Shown: positions 35,525-43,639 of the stretch, in pieces | How positions within the stretch are numbered: the stretch's first letter is position 1 | Layout: every line of letters starts with the position of its first letter | NCBI RefSeq assembly: GCF_025685395.1 | Contig: NZ_JAGSYA010000004.1 | Span: 1,736,001-1,800,000 of the forward strand | Reading direction: 5' to 3' | Origin: Terriglobus tenax | GTDB lineage: Bacteria > Acidobacteriota > Terriglobia > Terriglobales > Acidobacteriaceae | Length of the DNA stretch: 64,000 nt | Notes under the pieces: model-generated | Database searches by the model: none | The model's input: the letters and a program-made list of their open reading frames with translations, nothing else | Told to the model about the DNA's origin: nothing | Program-made: the position numbers and the translations under genes

Positions 35525-35943
35525 TAAACGAAGTAACCTTCGTCAATCTGCACGAGTAGCTCTTCCACAATGCGGCTGCCGGTATCCGTCTTCAGCAGGG
35601 AGAGCGGTGAGCGGCTATCCAGCCGCGTTTGCGGACGGCGCAGCCACGCCAGCGCCCGCTCACGCGAGCCATAGGTCGCCTCGGCTGCCGAGAGCACGCG
35701 AATGACCCGCAGCACGCGGTCGGACTCCTCGACCGTCAGCTTCTCGCGCTTTGCCTTGCGGTGCTGCAATGTACGCGAGGGAATCACTACCTCGTCAATC
35801 TCCGCGCGTTCCAGGCCGAGCTCCGAGAGACGGGCAATGACCGTGGGCGACAGGCGCGCCTCGACGATCTTCAGCACGCCGGCCTCAGTCGCCGGAGCAT
35901 CCAGCCCCAGCCAGTCTCCGATCTGGACCATCGCCGCATTCAT
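35524..35943 (-). CDS. Xre/MbcA/ParS-type antitoxin (DUF2384)
   Basis: 139 residues. The N-terminal half has the helical, weakly Xre-like part; the C-terminal half is the toxin-binding DUF2384 domain, with VIPSRTLQHRKAKREKLT, SDRVLRVIRVLSAAEATYG and the ending LLKTDTGSRIVEELL that plugs the toxin active site in known pairs. Antitoxin first, toxin second, one-base overlap is the standard order. A CATAAT box lies 6 nt before the ATG with no ribosome site. Such antitoxins usually repress their own promoter, here shared as a short divergent region with the gene at 36001. Confidence 0.85.
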   Translation of the reverse strand: MNAAMVQIGDWLGLDAPATEAGVLKIVEARLSPTVIARLSELGLERAEIDEVVIPSRTLQHRKAKREKLTVEESDRVLRVIRVLSAAEATYGSRERALAWLRRPQTRLDSRSPLSLLKTDTGSRIVEELLVQIDEGYFV

Positions 35944-35987
35944 AACAACATTATGCCACTATTTCTATGGCAAAATGCGTAACGTTA

Positions 35988-35993
35988 TATGCT
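35988..35993 (+). promoter_or_regulatory. Putative -10 box (TATGCT) of a leaderless transcript
   Basis: TATGCT is followed by exactly 7 nt and ATG 36001, with no Shine-Dalgarno. The same spacing is found before five other genes in this window. Confidence 0.45.
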
Positions 35994-36000
35994 GAACTTC

Positions 36001-36969
36001 ATGAAGAAGAGCTTCCTCGCCGCGCTTCTGCTGCTCTCTCCCGCCGTCTTCGCCCAGGACGACCCCACACCGACCATTCGCGTGAACACCAACCTGGTGC
36101 AGGTGCCCGTCTCAGTGGACTACAAGGGCGAGCGGCTCTATGGCCTGAAGGCAGAGCAGTTTGAGGTCAAGGACAACGGCATTGTGCAGAAGATCCGGCT
36201 GGATGAAGACGCCGACCTGCAGGGCGTTGCGCTGTTTGTCCTGGTCCAGTGCGGACGCGAGGCGGTCATGCAGTTCGGCAACATCAGTGGCCTTCCCACC
36301 ATGGTCGAGAGCATCGTTGGCGGAGCCCCAAAGCTGATTGCCGTAGCCCGCTATGCCTCCGGCCCGGAGCTGTTGCAGGACTTTACCGGCAACATGGAAA
36401 AGACCAACATGACGCTGAACGGCATCAAGCCCTGCGAAGACGGCAACGCCAACACGCTGGACGCGGTGAAGTACGCCGCCGAAGCGTTGTCGAAGCGGCC
36501 CAGCAAGTACCGCCGCGCCATCCTGCTGATCGGCGAAACCCGCGACCACGGCAGCAAGATCAAGCCGGAAGCCGTCGTGGAAGAGCTTGGCCGGTCAAAT
36601 GTTGTCGTCGACTCGGTCAGCTTCAACCCCGGCAAGACAGAGATCATCAACAGCCTGTTCCACGGCCAGATGGGATCCGGCCCGCTGGGCCTGCTGGTGA
36701 TGGCCGTCAACGCGTTGAAGAAGAATGTGCCGAAAACACTGTCTGAACTCTCCGGCGGCGAGTACATCAATTTCAGCGGCCAGAAGGGCTTCGACAACGG
36801 CATGTTGAAGCTGTCCAACCACATCCACGATTACTACCTGCTCAGCTTCCAGCCGCCCATGAACGTGGAACCGGGACTGCACAGCATCTCGATTACCGTG
36901 CCTGAATACCCCGGCGCAAAACTGCGCGCACGGCAAAGTTACTGGGCCGGACCTGCGGCCACACAGTAA
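36001..36969 (+). CDS. VWFA-related acidobacterial domain protein, secreted
   Basis: 322 residues from ATG 36001. This start gives a clean signal peptide (MKKSFLAALLLLSPAVFAQD) and fits the -10 box 7 nt upstream; the ATG at 35989 only adds MLNF. The pattern RVNTNLVQVPVSVDYKGERL, GLKAEQFEVKDNGIVQKI is the start of the VWFA-related domain family expanded in Acidobacteria. The metal-site motif DxSxS of true VWA domains is not evident (here VLVQCGRE), so metal binding is doubtful. Function unknown; probably extracytoplasmic protein-protein contact. Followed by ridA after 10 bp. Confidence 0.75.
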   Translation: MKKSFLAALLLLSPAVFAQDDPTPTIRVNTNLVQVPVSVDYKGERLYGLKAEQFEVKDNGIVQKIRLDEDADLQGVALFVLVQCGREAVMQFGNISGLPTMVESIVGGAPKLIAVARYASGPELLQDFTGNMEKTNMTLNGIKPCEDGNANTLDAVKYAAEALSKRPSKYRRAILLIGETRDHGSKIKPEAVVEELGRSNVVVDSVSFNPGKTEIINSLFHGQMGSGPLGLLVMAVNALKKNVPKTLSELSGGEYINFSGQKGFDNGMLKLSNHIHDYYLLSFQPPMNVEPGLHSISITVPEYPGAKLRARQSYWAGPAATQ

Positions 36970-36972
36970 ACT
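36967..36972 (+). promoter_or_regulatory. Putative -10 box (TAAACT) before ridA
   Basis: TAAACT, overlapping the upstream stop codon, stands 7 nt before ATG 36980 and no ribosome site is present. It may give a leaderless ridA message, or be chance since it includes a stop codon. Confidence 0.35.
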
Positions 36973-36979
36973 CGACTTC

Positions 36980-37384
36980 ATGAGCGAAACCAAGAAGACC
37001 GCCGTCTCCACCTCGGACGCCCCGGCCGCTATCGGCCCCTACTCGCAGGCCATTCGTGTGGGCGACACTCTGTACACCTCCGGCCAGGTAGCCCTGGACC
37101 CCGCCACCGGCAACCTGATCGAGGGCGGCATTGAGGCGCAGACCGTCCGCGTTCTGGAAAACCTGAAGGCCGTTCTGGCCGCAGCGGGGCTGAACTTCGC
37201 CAATGTGCTGAAGACCACCGTTTTCCTGAAGGATATGAAGGACTTCGCAGCCATGAACGCCATCTACGCCACCTACCTGGCGCCCGAGGGCGTGATCGCA
37301 CCGGCCCGCTCCACCATCCAGGTGGCGGCCCTGCCCAAGGACGCACTGGTCGAGATCGAGGTTATCGCCAAGGAATCCGCATAA
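36980..37384 (+). CDS. ridA: RidA-family enamine/imine deaminase
   Basis: 134 residues. Conserved features: AAIGPYSQAI, TSGQVALDP, the stretch EAQTVRVLENLKAVLAAAG, TTVFLKDM, and PARSTIQVAALPKDALVEIE with the Arg that holds the substrate carboxylate. RidA hydrolyses reactive enamines made by PLP enzymes such as threonine dehydratase, protecting other PLP enzymes. The domain is full length with about 10 extra N-terminal residues. Lies in a run of plus-strand genes (VWFA protein, ridA, msrB) with short gaps. Confidence 0.9.
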   Translation: MSETKKTAVSTSDAPAAIGPYSQAIRVGDTLYTSGQVALDPATGNLIEGGIEAQTVRVLENLKAVLAAAGLNFANVLKTTVFLKDMKDFAAMNAIYATYLAPEGVIAPARSTIQVAALPKDALVEIEVIAKESA

Positions 37385-37420
37385 GCGCCTCCGGCGTCTA
37401 ATGCTCAGAGGAGACTTCCG

Positions 37421-37855
37421 ATGGCTGACACCCCTGTGCCCGATCTGCAAACGACCGGCGGCAAGATCCAGAAAACCGAAGAGGAGTGGCGCCAGCTTCT
37501 GACCCCGGAGCAGTTCCATATCCTTCGTCAGAAGGGTACGGAACCGGCGTTTACCGGCGCCCTGTACCACAACCACGAGGACGGCATTTACCGCTGCGCC
37601 GCCTGCGGGGCCGAACTGTTTACCTCCGACAAGAAGTTCGACTCCGGGTCCGGCTGGCCCAGCTTCTGGAATCCGGTCTCGGCGGACGCTATTGTGGCGC
37701 ATGAGGATTCCAGTTACGGCATGCGCCGGATTGAGGTGACCTGCGCCAAATGCGGCGGCCACCTGGGCCACGTCTTTCCGGACGGCCCACGCCCCACCGG
37801 CCTGCGCTACTGCATTAACTCCGCCTCGCTGGAGTTTGACAAGGAACCGAAGTAA
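37421..37855 (+). CDS. msrB: Peptide-methionine (R)-S-oxide reductase
   Basis: 144 residues, AGAGGAG 8 nt upstream of ATG. All MsrB features are present: four zinc Cys in RCAACGAEL and [10 protein letters not shown], the SGSGWPSFW signature, and the catalytic Cys in [11 protein letters not shown]. It repairs methionine-R-sulfoxide in the cytoplasm using thioredoxin; no signal peptide is present. Follows ridA by 36 bp, fitting a damage-repair pair. Confidence 0.93.
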   Translation: MADTPVPDLQTTGGKIQKTEEEWRQLLTPEQFHILRQKGTEPAFTGALYHNHEDGIYRCAACGAELFTSDKKFDSGSGWPSFWNPVSADAIVAHEDSSYGMRRIEVTCAKCGGHLGHVFPDGPRPTGLRYCINSASLEFDKEPK

Positions 37856-37873
37856 ATCCCGCCCTTGAACGAA

Positions 37874-37905
37874 GAAATGGCCCGCTACGGCGGGTCATTT
37901 CGATT
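37874..37905 (+). terminator. Stem-loop terminator after msrB
   Basis: GAAATGGCCCGC (37874-37885) pairs with 37890-37901 (one G-T pair) around TACG, a stable tetraloop, followed by GATTT. Confidence 0.7.
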
Positions 37906-37938
37906 TAAGGCTCCCAAATTCGTACAATAGACACTATC

Positions 37939-39798
37939 GTGACACTGGATTTCTTAGGTTCCACTACCCGCACCCACCGTTGCGGAGAGCTTCGCGCCGC
38001 TGACGCCGGCAAACCCGTAGTCCTGATGGGCTGGATCAACCGCCGCCGCGATCACGGCGATCTGATCTTCCTCGATCTGCGTGACCGCACCGGCATCACC
38101 CAGGTGGTGCTCGACAAGTCGCTCTCCGGCGCGGACGCATTGGCGAAAGCCGAAGCCGCCCGCCCCGAGTTTGTCATCGCAGCCATCGGCAAGGTCCGAC
38201 TGCGCGACGCTGACCTGATCAACCCGAAGATGCCTACCGGCGAAATTGAAGTGCTGGCCACCGAGCTGCTTCTGCTCAACGACGCCAAGACGCCGCCCTT
38301 CTCGCCCGCCGACGACGCCATTCAGAACGAAGAGATGCGCCTGAAGTACCGCTACATCGACCTGCGCCGCAGCGAGATGCAGCATAACTTCCTGGTGCGT
38401 CATAAGGTCAACCAGGCCATCCGCCAGACGCTCTCCGACGAGGGCTTCCTCGAGATTGAAACGCCGTTCATGACGCGCAGCACCCCCGAGGGCGCGCGCG
38501 ACTACCTGGTGCCCTCGCGGGTGCACCCCGGCACCTTCTACGCTCTGCCGCAGTCGCCGCAGATCTTCAAGCAGATCCTCATGATCTCCGGCTTCGACCG
38601 CTACTTTCAGGTCGCCCGCTGCTTCCGTGACGAGGACCTGCGCGCCGACCGCCAGCCGGAGTTCACGCAGATCGACCTGGAGATGACCTTCCCCACGCAG
38701 GACCAGGTCTTCGCCGTGGTGGAGCGCTTCCTGACGGCTGCATTCTCTGCTGCAACAGGAGAAAAGATCAATGCGCCCTTCCTGCGGATGACCTACGACG
38801 AGGCGATCCGCAAGTACGGCATCGACAAGCCGGACATGCGTCTGCCCGCAATGGCTGACCTGACCGACGTCCTGACGCCCGAGCTGCGCACCACCCTGAA
38901 GATTGAGCAGAACCGTCCTGTACTTGGCTTCGTGATTCCGGGCGTGGGCGAGCTTTCGAGCACCGCCCGCAAGTCGCTGCTCAGCGAGGTTCGCGCCAGC
39001 TTCGGCGACAGCGGTCTTGACCTGCTGGACCTGGTCCGCTTGCGTACAGCCGAGCAGTTTGTTCCGCTGGCCGACGCCATCTCCGCCAAGCTGAACATCG
39101 AGCTGGCAGCCTTCAACGGATCGTCGCTGACCGCGAACGATCTGGCCGTAGTCGTCACGCCAAAGCTTGAGACACCGGAGATGTGGAACTACGACCGCCT
39201 CTGGATCTGGAAGCGCGTTGGCGCTCTGCGCCTGGAACTGGCGAAGAAGTACGCCGACAAGCACGGCCTCTTTGAAAAGAAGGGCGTCCCGGAAGACTAC
39301 AAATTCCTCTGGGTGACCGACTTCCCGATGTACGAGTGGAACGAGGAGAAGAAGGTATGGGATGCTGCCCACCACCCGTTCACCTCGCCGCACGAAGAAG
39401 ACATCAAGAGCGGCGCCCTGTTCAACGACAAGGGCGCGGTCCGCGCCTCAGCCTATGACGTGGTGCTGAACGGCCTGGAGCTTGGCTCCGGCTCGATCCG
39501 TATCCACCGCAAGGACGTGCAGGCGGAAATCTTCCGTTCGTTGGGTATGACGGACGAAGAGGCCAAGGAGCGCTTCGGCTTCTTCCTCGACGCTCTGGAG
39601 TATGGCACGCCCCCGCACGGCGGCATCGCCCTGGGCATCGACCGTATCGTGATGCTGCTGGCCGGTGCGCAGAGCCTGCGCGAAGTCATCGCCTTCCCGA
39701 AGACCGCCAAGGCCATCGACCTGATGGTCGACGCGCCCAGCGCACCGACCGAGATGCAGATGAAGGAACTTCATCTGAAGACGACGGTTCGCAGCTAG
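37939..39798 (+). CDS. aspS: Aspartyl-tRNA synthetase
   Basis: 619 residues, GTG start. Bacterial-type AspRS: N-terminal OB-fold anticodon-binding domain (about 10-120, HRCGELRAADAGKPVVLMGW), class II core with motif 2 FRDEDLRADRQPEFTQID, the bacterial insertion (GAD) domain (about 300-430), and motif 3 GIALGIDRIVMLL. Whether it is the discriminating or the non-discriminating form cannot be settled without the partner GatCAB context. A TACAAT box at 37923-37928 would start transcription 3 or 4 nt before the GTG; no Shine-Dalgarno is seen. Flanked on both sides by terminators, so monocistronic. Confidence 0.95.
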   Translation: MTLDFLGSTTRTHRCGELRAADAGKPVVLMGWINRRRDHGDLIFLDLRDRTGITQVVLDKSLSGADALAKAEAARPEFVIAAIGKVRLRDADLINPKMPTGEIEVLATELLLLNDAKTPPFSPADDAIQNEEMRLKYRYIDLRRSEMQHNFLVRHKVNQAIRQTLSDEGFLEIETPFMTRSTPEGARDYLVPSRVHPGTFYALPQSPQIFKQILMISGFDRYFQVARCFRDEDLRADRQPEFTQIDLEMTFPTQDQVFAVVERFLTAAFSAATGEKINAPFLRMTYDEAIRKYGIDKPDMRLPAMADLTDVLTPELRTTLKIEQNRPVLGFVIPGVGELSSTARKSLLSEVRASFGDSGLDLLDLVRLRTAEQFVPLADAISAKLNIELAAFNGSSLTANDLAVVVTPKLETPEMWNYDRLWIWKRVGALRLELAKKYADKHGLFEKKGVPEDYKFLWVTDFPMYEWNEEKKVWDAAHHPFTSPHEEDIKSGALFNDKGAVRASAYDVVLNGLELGSGSIRIHRKDVQAEIFRSLGMTDEEAKERFGFFLDALEYGTPPHGGIALGIDRIVMLLAGAQSLREVIAFPKTAKAIDLMVDAPSAPTEMQMKELHLKTTVRS

Positions 39799-39813
39799 CT
39801 GAACAGGCAATAT

Positions 39814-39848
39814 CCCACCCATGCTTTGCATGGGTGGGTTTCGTTTTT
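39814..39848 (+). terminator. Rho-independent terminator of aspS
   Basis: CCCACCCATGC (39814-39824) pairs with 39828-39838 around TTT, followed by TTTCGTTTTT. Reads also as stem for the convergent ribokinase gene. Confidence 0.9.
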
Positions 39849-40761
39849 AACGGTGATTCTCGAGTAACTCCGCAACCTCATCCTGCGACGGCATCGATGC
39901 CTGTGCTCCCATGCGTGTGACAGAGATCGCCGCAGCCCCATTGGCATACCGCGCGGCTTCAGCGGGCGCATCTCCCGCAAGCAGGCGTGCGGCAAATGCT
40001 CCGTTGAAGCAATCCCCTGCTGCGGTCGTATCGACAGCCTTCACCGCAAACGATGGCACCAGCACCGGTTCACAATCGGAGCCCATCAGAAACGCTCCGC
40101 ACTCGCCCAGCTTCAGCACAACGTTGCGGCAGCCCATGGCGAGCAGCTTCTCCGCCGTCTCCTGCGGAGGAAACACACCGCCGGTCAATGCGGCGGCTTC
40201 GGTTTCATTCGGCGTAAGCCAGGTAACGGCCTGCAACAGGTCGTTCGAAAATGCCTGCACAGGAGCAGGATCAAGCATCACCGGCACGCCTGCCTGTCGC
40301 GCAGTTTTAGCGGCGGCACACACCGCTTCCATGGGAATCTCCAGTTGCAGGAGCACGAGACCCACTCCCGAAAATTCCATCTCCACAATGTCTGCAGCAG
40401 TCACAGCACCATTGGCCCCGGGCTGCACCACGATGCTGTTCTGCCCACTCGCAGCATGGGTAATGACCGCAAGCCCGGAAGGACCTTCACTCACCTGCAC
40501 GCCGGCAGCATTCACACCCGCAGCAGTCAGTCCATCCAGCAGCGAATGCCCATAGGCATCGCTGCCAACACGGCCACCCATGCGCACGCTGGCTCCAAGT
40601 CGTGCGGCAGCCACAGCCTGATTCGCACCCTTACCGCCAAGCAACTCTTCATACCCAAGACCACGCACCGTCTCGCCCGGCAAAGGAATACGCTCTGCAT
40701 GGATAACAAGGTCAAGGTTCAGGCTGCCGATCACAAGAACAGATTTCTGCACGAAACCCAT
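39847..40761 (-). CDS. rbsK: Ribokinase-like PfkB carbohydrate kinase
   Basis: 304 residues from ATG 40761; the frame is open to 40782, but that part belongs to a terminator stem. PfkB signatures: GSLNLDLV at the N-terminus, LGGKGANQAVAAARLG (sugar-side motif), and DTTAAGDCFNGAFAARL with the catalytic Asp and anion hole (DTTAAGD instead of the commoner DTTGAGD). Sequence pattern is closest to ribokinases, which phosphorylate ribose at O5; another sugar or nucleoside is possible. No ribose transporter is nearby. Confidence 0.8.
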   Translation of the reverse strand: MGFVQKSVLVIGSLNLDLVIHAERIPLPGETVRGLGYEELLGGKGANQAVAAARLGASVRMGGRVGSDAYGHSLLDGLTAAGVNAAGVQVSEGPSGLAVITHAASGQNSIVVQPGANGAVTAADIVEMEFSGVGLVLLQLEIPMEAVCAAAKTARQAGVPVMLDPAPVQAFSNDLLQAVTWLTPNETEAAALTGGVFPPQETAEKLLAMGCRNVVLKLGECGAFLMGSDCEPVLVPSFAVKAVDTTAAGDCFNGAFAARLLAGDAPAEAARYANGAAAISVTRMGAQASMPSQDEVAELLENHR

Positions 40762-40768
40762 CCTAAGG

Positions 40769-40800
40769 CAAAAGCCCCGCAATCAGCGGGGCCTTTGTCT
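40769..40800 (-). terminator. Terminator of the aminotransferase gene
   Basis: AAAGCCCCGC (40771-40780) pairs with GCGGGGCCTTT (40786-40796) around AATCA. On the minus strand the stem is followed by CTTTTGCC, so it ends the gene at 40824. Confidence 0.85.
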
Positions 40801-40823
40801 TTCCTCACACCTCACAACTGCAG

Positions 40824-42035
40824 TTAGCACATTTGTTCGGCCATGCGCGCGTACTCCGGATACGGATGGACCAGCCCCACATGCGCAGATGGCGGCTGCT
40901 GCATCACATCCACGAACGCCGTCTGGAAGCTCTTCATATCCTGCACGCTGCCCACCGAGACACGCACCCACTCCGGCCATACCTTCCATGTGCGGCCGAT
41001 GATGATGTTCTTCTGCGCCAGCGCATTGTGGACATCGCCGCCAGGACGGCCCACCTTCACCATGAAGTGATTGCTCTCAGAAGGAGTAAACGTGTAGCCA
41101 TGCTTGCCGAGGAAGGCGAAGGTGTCGTTGCGTGCATCGGCAATCATCTGCCGGCGCAGCGGAATTACATCCTTGTCCTGCAGTTGGATACGCGCGCACT
41201 GCACGGCAGCGGTAGGCATCATGTTCACACCGTACGCATGGATTTTCTCCATCATGTCCGGCCGCGCAACAATGTATCCGGCGCGGATGCCGCCCATGGC
41301 ATAGATCTTCGAGAAGGTGCGCAGCACCATGATCTCCTTGTCCGCGGCGACAAGATCAATCACGCTCTCGGTGTTCGTCGAGAAGTGCGTGTACGCTTCA
41401 TCCACCAGCAGGACGCTTCCCTTCGGCTTGTTCGCCAGCACCCACTCGATGTCGCTGCGCTTCACCACCGTGCCAGTCGGATTATTCGGATTACAGATGT
41501 AGATCAGCCCGGCGTTCGGGTCTGCCTCCACCATCGCCTTGATGTCGTAGCTGTAGTCGGCCTTCAGCGGCACGCGATGCACCTTGGCGCGCGTCACCTT
41601 CTCGGCCACGCCGATGGCCTGCTCATACGTAGGGTCAGCCAGCACCAGGCTTCTTTCCGGCGACGTGAACGCCAGCGCGGAGAAGGTCAGCGGCTCGCTC
41701 GATCCCGCATACATGGTCACATACTGCGGCTTTACGCCGACGGACGAGGCAATGGCCTCCGTCGTCTTGCGCGTTTCCGTCAGATAGTAGCGGTTGCCGT
41801 TGGTCACAACGCGCTTCATCATCTCGACGGCCGCGGGCGTAGGTCCCGCCGGAAACTCATTGATATTCAGGATGACCAGATCGCTGGGCGCATCGACCAG
41901 GCCGGGATCGTTCAACGCTCCGGCGCCACCACGGGCGCCTGCTGCCATGGGCGCGGCAAAGGCATGCTTCGCAAGCGCGGCGCCGACCGGGGCAGCACCT
42001 GAGAGCTGGATAAACTTACGGCGGGACAGGGACAT
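40824..42035 (-). CDS. Tat-exported PLP-dependent aminotransferase, histidinol-phosphate aminotransferase-like
   Basis: 403 residues; AAGGAG about 9 nt upstream. N-terminus SRRKFIQLSG plus AAPVGAALAKHAFAA is a twin-arginine signal, so a folded, cofactor-loaded enzyme would be exported. The fold-type I aminotransferase core is intact: CNPNNPTG (181-188), VDEAY with the PLP-pyridine Asp212, Schiff-base Lys243 in RTFSKIYAMGG, and a C-terminal substrate Arg in WVRVSVG. HisC and threonine-phosphate decarboxylase relatives are cytoplasmic, so this location is unusual. A close paralogue stands at 45474. Substrate unknown. Confidence 0.75.
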   Translation of the reverse strand: MSLSRRKFIQLSGAAPVGAALAKHAFAAPMAAGARGGAGALNDPGLVDAPSDLVILNINEFPAGPTPAAVEMMKRVVTNGNRYYLTETRKTTEAIASSVGVKPQYVTMYAGSSEPLTFSALAFTSPERSLVLADPTYEQAIGVAEKVTRAKVHRVPLKADYSYDIKAMVEADPNAGLIYICNPNNPTGTVVKRSDIEWVLANKPKGSVLLVDEAYTHFSTNTESVIDLVAADKEIMVLRTFSKIYAMGGIRAGYIVARPDMMEKIHAYGVNMMPTAAVQCARIQLQDKDVIPLRRQMIADARNDTFAFLGKHGYTFTPSESNHFMVKVGRPGGDVHNALAQKNIIIGRTWKVWPEWVRVSVGSVQDMKSFQTAFVDVMQQPPSAHVGLVHPYPEYARMAEQMC

Positions 42036-42182
42036 TGCAGACGACTCCTTCGACGGGGAGATAGACGCAGGCTGAACTGCGCCTTCACTGCTCAGAACAG
42101 GCCGTTACAAATTGTTGCGGAACGCGCAAAGTGCGCGTGTGGTTATTCTGCCCGGTCTGCGCTGCGATGTCCAGATGCAGGG

Positions 42183-42221
42183 AAAAAGGCGGCGGCAGGG
42201 GTGTCGCTGCCCCCGCCGCCG
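42183..42221 (-). terminator. Terminator of the thioredoxin-fold gene
   Basis: A GC-rich inverted repeat (GGCGGCGGCAGGGG against CCCCCGCCGCC, with a mismatch) is followed on the minus strand by CCTTTTTCC, 12 bp after the stop at 42233. Confidence 0.7.
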
Positions 42222-42232
42222 TGTGTGAGGGG

Positions 42233-43561
42233 CTAGTACGAAGCGTTATGTATGGACGCAGGAGCATGCGCGGCAAGCGGAGCTGTTCCGTTGTCCGCAA
42301 GCTTCTGGGTGTCCTTCTCTGCCAGGAGCGCTTCAATCTCCGCAGTGAATTCCTTTTTGAGCTGCTCATTGAACGCGCCGCTGGATGGCGAGGCAAAGCC
42401 CGAGTGGATCTTGCGGACCCGGCCGTCCTTACCGACAAACAGCGTGGCCGGCCAGGTGTTCAGGTTCACGGCCTGCGGCACCTTCTCCCACATCTCAGCC
42501 GGAGCGCCCGCGAGCAGGTAGGTGTACTTCACACCGTAGTGGTCAATGAAGGCTTTCTCTCGCGAGAGAGAGTCCTGCTGTTCGGGCTCTTCGAAGTCCA
42601 GCGCAATAATCTCAAGTCCCTTATCGCGATACTTCTTGTCGAGCTCCACCAGGTAGCGCGCCTCATCGTGGCAATTCGGGCACCAGGTACCGGTCACAAT
42701 GGCGAGCACGACCTTGTTCTTGAAGCGAGTATCTTCGCTCGACACCAGCTTGCCATTCACGTCCGGGAACTTGAAGGCGAAGCGCTCGCTCGCATCGCGC
42801 ACCGTGGTGTGCGTACCGTAGTCCTCTGGCAGCGGCAGCCCCTTCGCTCGCGCCACTTCTTCGCGATACGCCTGCAGCGGCTCAGCGGGCGTATACGCGC
42901 CTTCGGTCTTCACCTCCAGCGTGCCATCCTGCTTCGGTGTCACGCGCACCAGCAGCGGACGCGCTCCGTCAAAGTGGCTTAGCAGCCAGCTGCCGTTGTT
43001 GTAGGTTCCGGTCAGCGATCCGGTGTCGCCATCCACGCGCAGGATAGAGGCCTGTGCCTCCGCTCCGTTCTGCTTCACGATAAAGCGCCACGACTTCTCC
43101 CCCTTGGCAGTCTCGTGCGGAATCTCCCAGTTGCCTGCAATGTTTGGCACGTTTGCGGCGGCCTGAACAGCGCCGTCCTTGTGACGGCTCGCGTGGAACG
43201 GGTAATCGGCGATGTACTTCTCGCGCTCAAAGCGGCCGCGCAGCTTACCCGTCAATGCATCGCCGTTTACGTTGGCGGAGATGGTGGTGAGGTAGTGCTC
43301 AAAGTCCAGCACTACTTCGCCCTTGTTCAGCTTTGCGCTGGTCGTTGTTTCCGTCTCCTTGTCGCCGTTGAAGAGCGTTCCTTTCACCTGCTGGCCATCC
43401 TGCGAAATGTCGAGACGGAAAGGAATATCGGTCCCATTGAGCGTGAAGGCTGCATCCCAGCGGCCTGCAAGCGGTGAAGACGGTGCAGCGCCCTGGGCAA
43501 AGGCCGCGGTCGCGCTAAGCAGAACGGCGGCAAGAGCGGTGGTCCGGTTGCGAGATGTCAT
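42233..43561 (-). CDS. Exported TlpA/thioredoxin-like redox protein with beta-rich N-terminal region
   Basis: 442 residues, TAGGAG upstream of the start. Signal peptide ends near FAQG. Residues 30-220 are two beta-sandwich-like repeats (LAGRWDAAFTLNG; IAGNWEIPHE). A TlpA-type thioredoxin domain follows (about 262-410) with redox motif C294-P-N-C297 in GTWCPNCHDE and the cis-Pro loop TWPATLFV. So it exchanges disulphides outside the cytoplasm, on a target or for cytochrome maturation. Neighbour at 43640 is a c-type cytochrome with one haem, on the same strand 78 bp away, fitting joint action. Confidence 0.8.
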   Translation of the reverse strand: MTSRNRTTALAAVLLSATAAFAQGAAPSSPLAGRWDAAFTLNGTDIPFRLDISQDGQQVKGTLFNGDKETETTTSAKLNKGEVVLDFEHYLTTISANVNGDALTGKLRGRFEREKYIADYPFHASRHKDGAVQAAANVPNIAGNWEIPHETAKGEKSWRFIVKQNGAEAQASILRVDGDTGSLTGTYNNGSWLLSHFDGARPLLVRVTPKQDGTLEVKTEGAYTPAEPLQAYREEVARAKGLPLPEDYGTHTTVRDASERFAFKFPDVNGKLVSSEDTRFKNKVVLAIVTGTWCPNCHDEARYLVELDKKYRDKGLEIIALDFEEPEQQDSLSREKAFIDHYGVKYTYLLAGAPAEMWEKVPQAVNLNTWPATLFVGKDGRVRKIHSGFASPSSGAFNEQLKKEFTAEIEALLAEKDTQKLADNGTAPLAAHAPASIHNASY

Positions 43562-43639
43562 GGCAAAAATCTCCTAAGAATGTTCTGTTGCGTTGTCGGT
43601 TGAAGACTGCAGAAATACGGGCATGGAGTGATGGGTTGG

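Noticed and set aside
37954-39393. 479-residue minus-strand frame inside aspS
   Set aside because: Shadow of aspS, which has all class II synthetase motifs. No signal, no ribosome site, unnatural composition.
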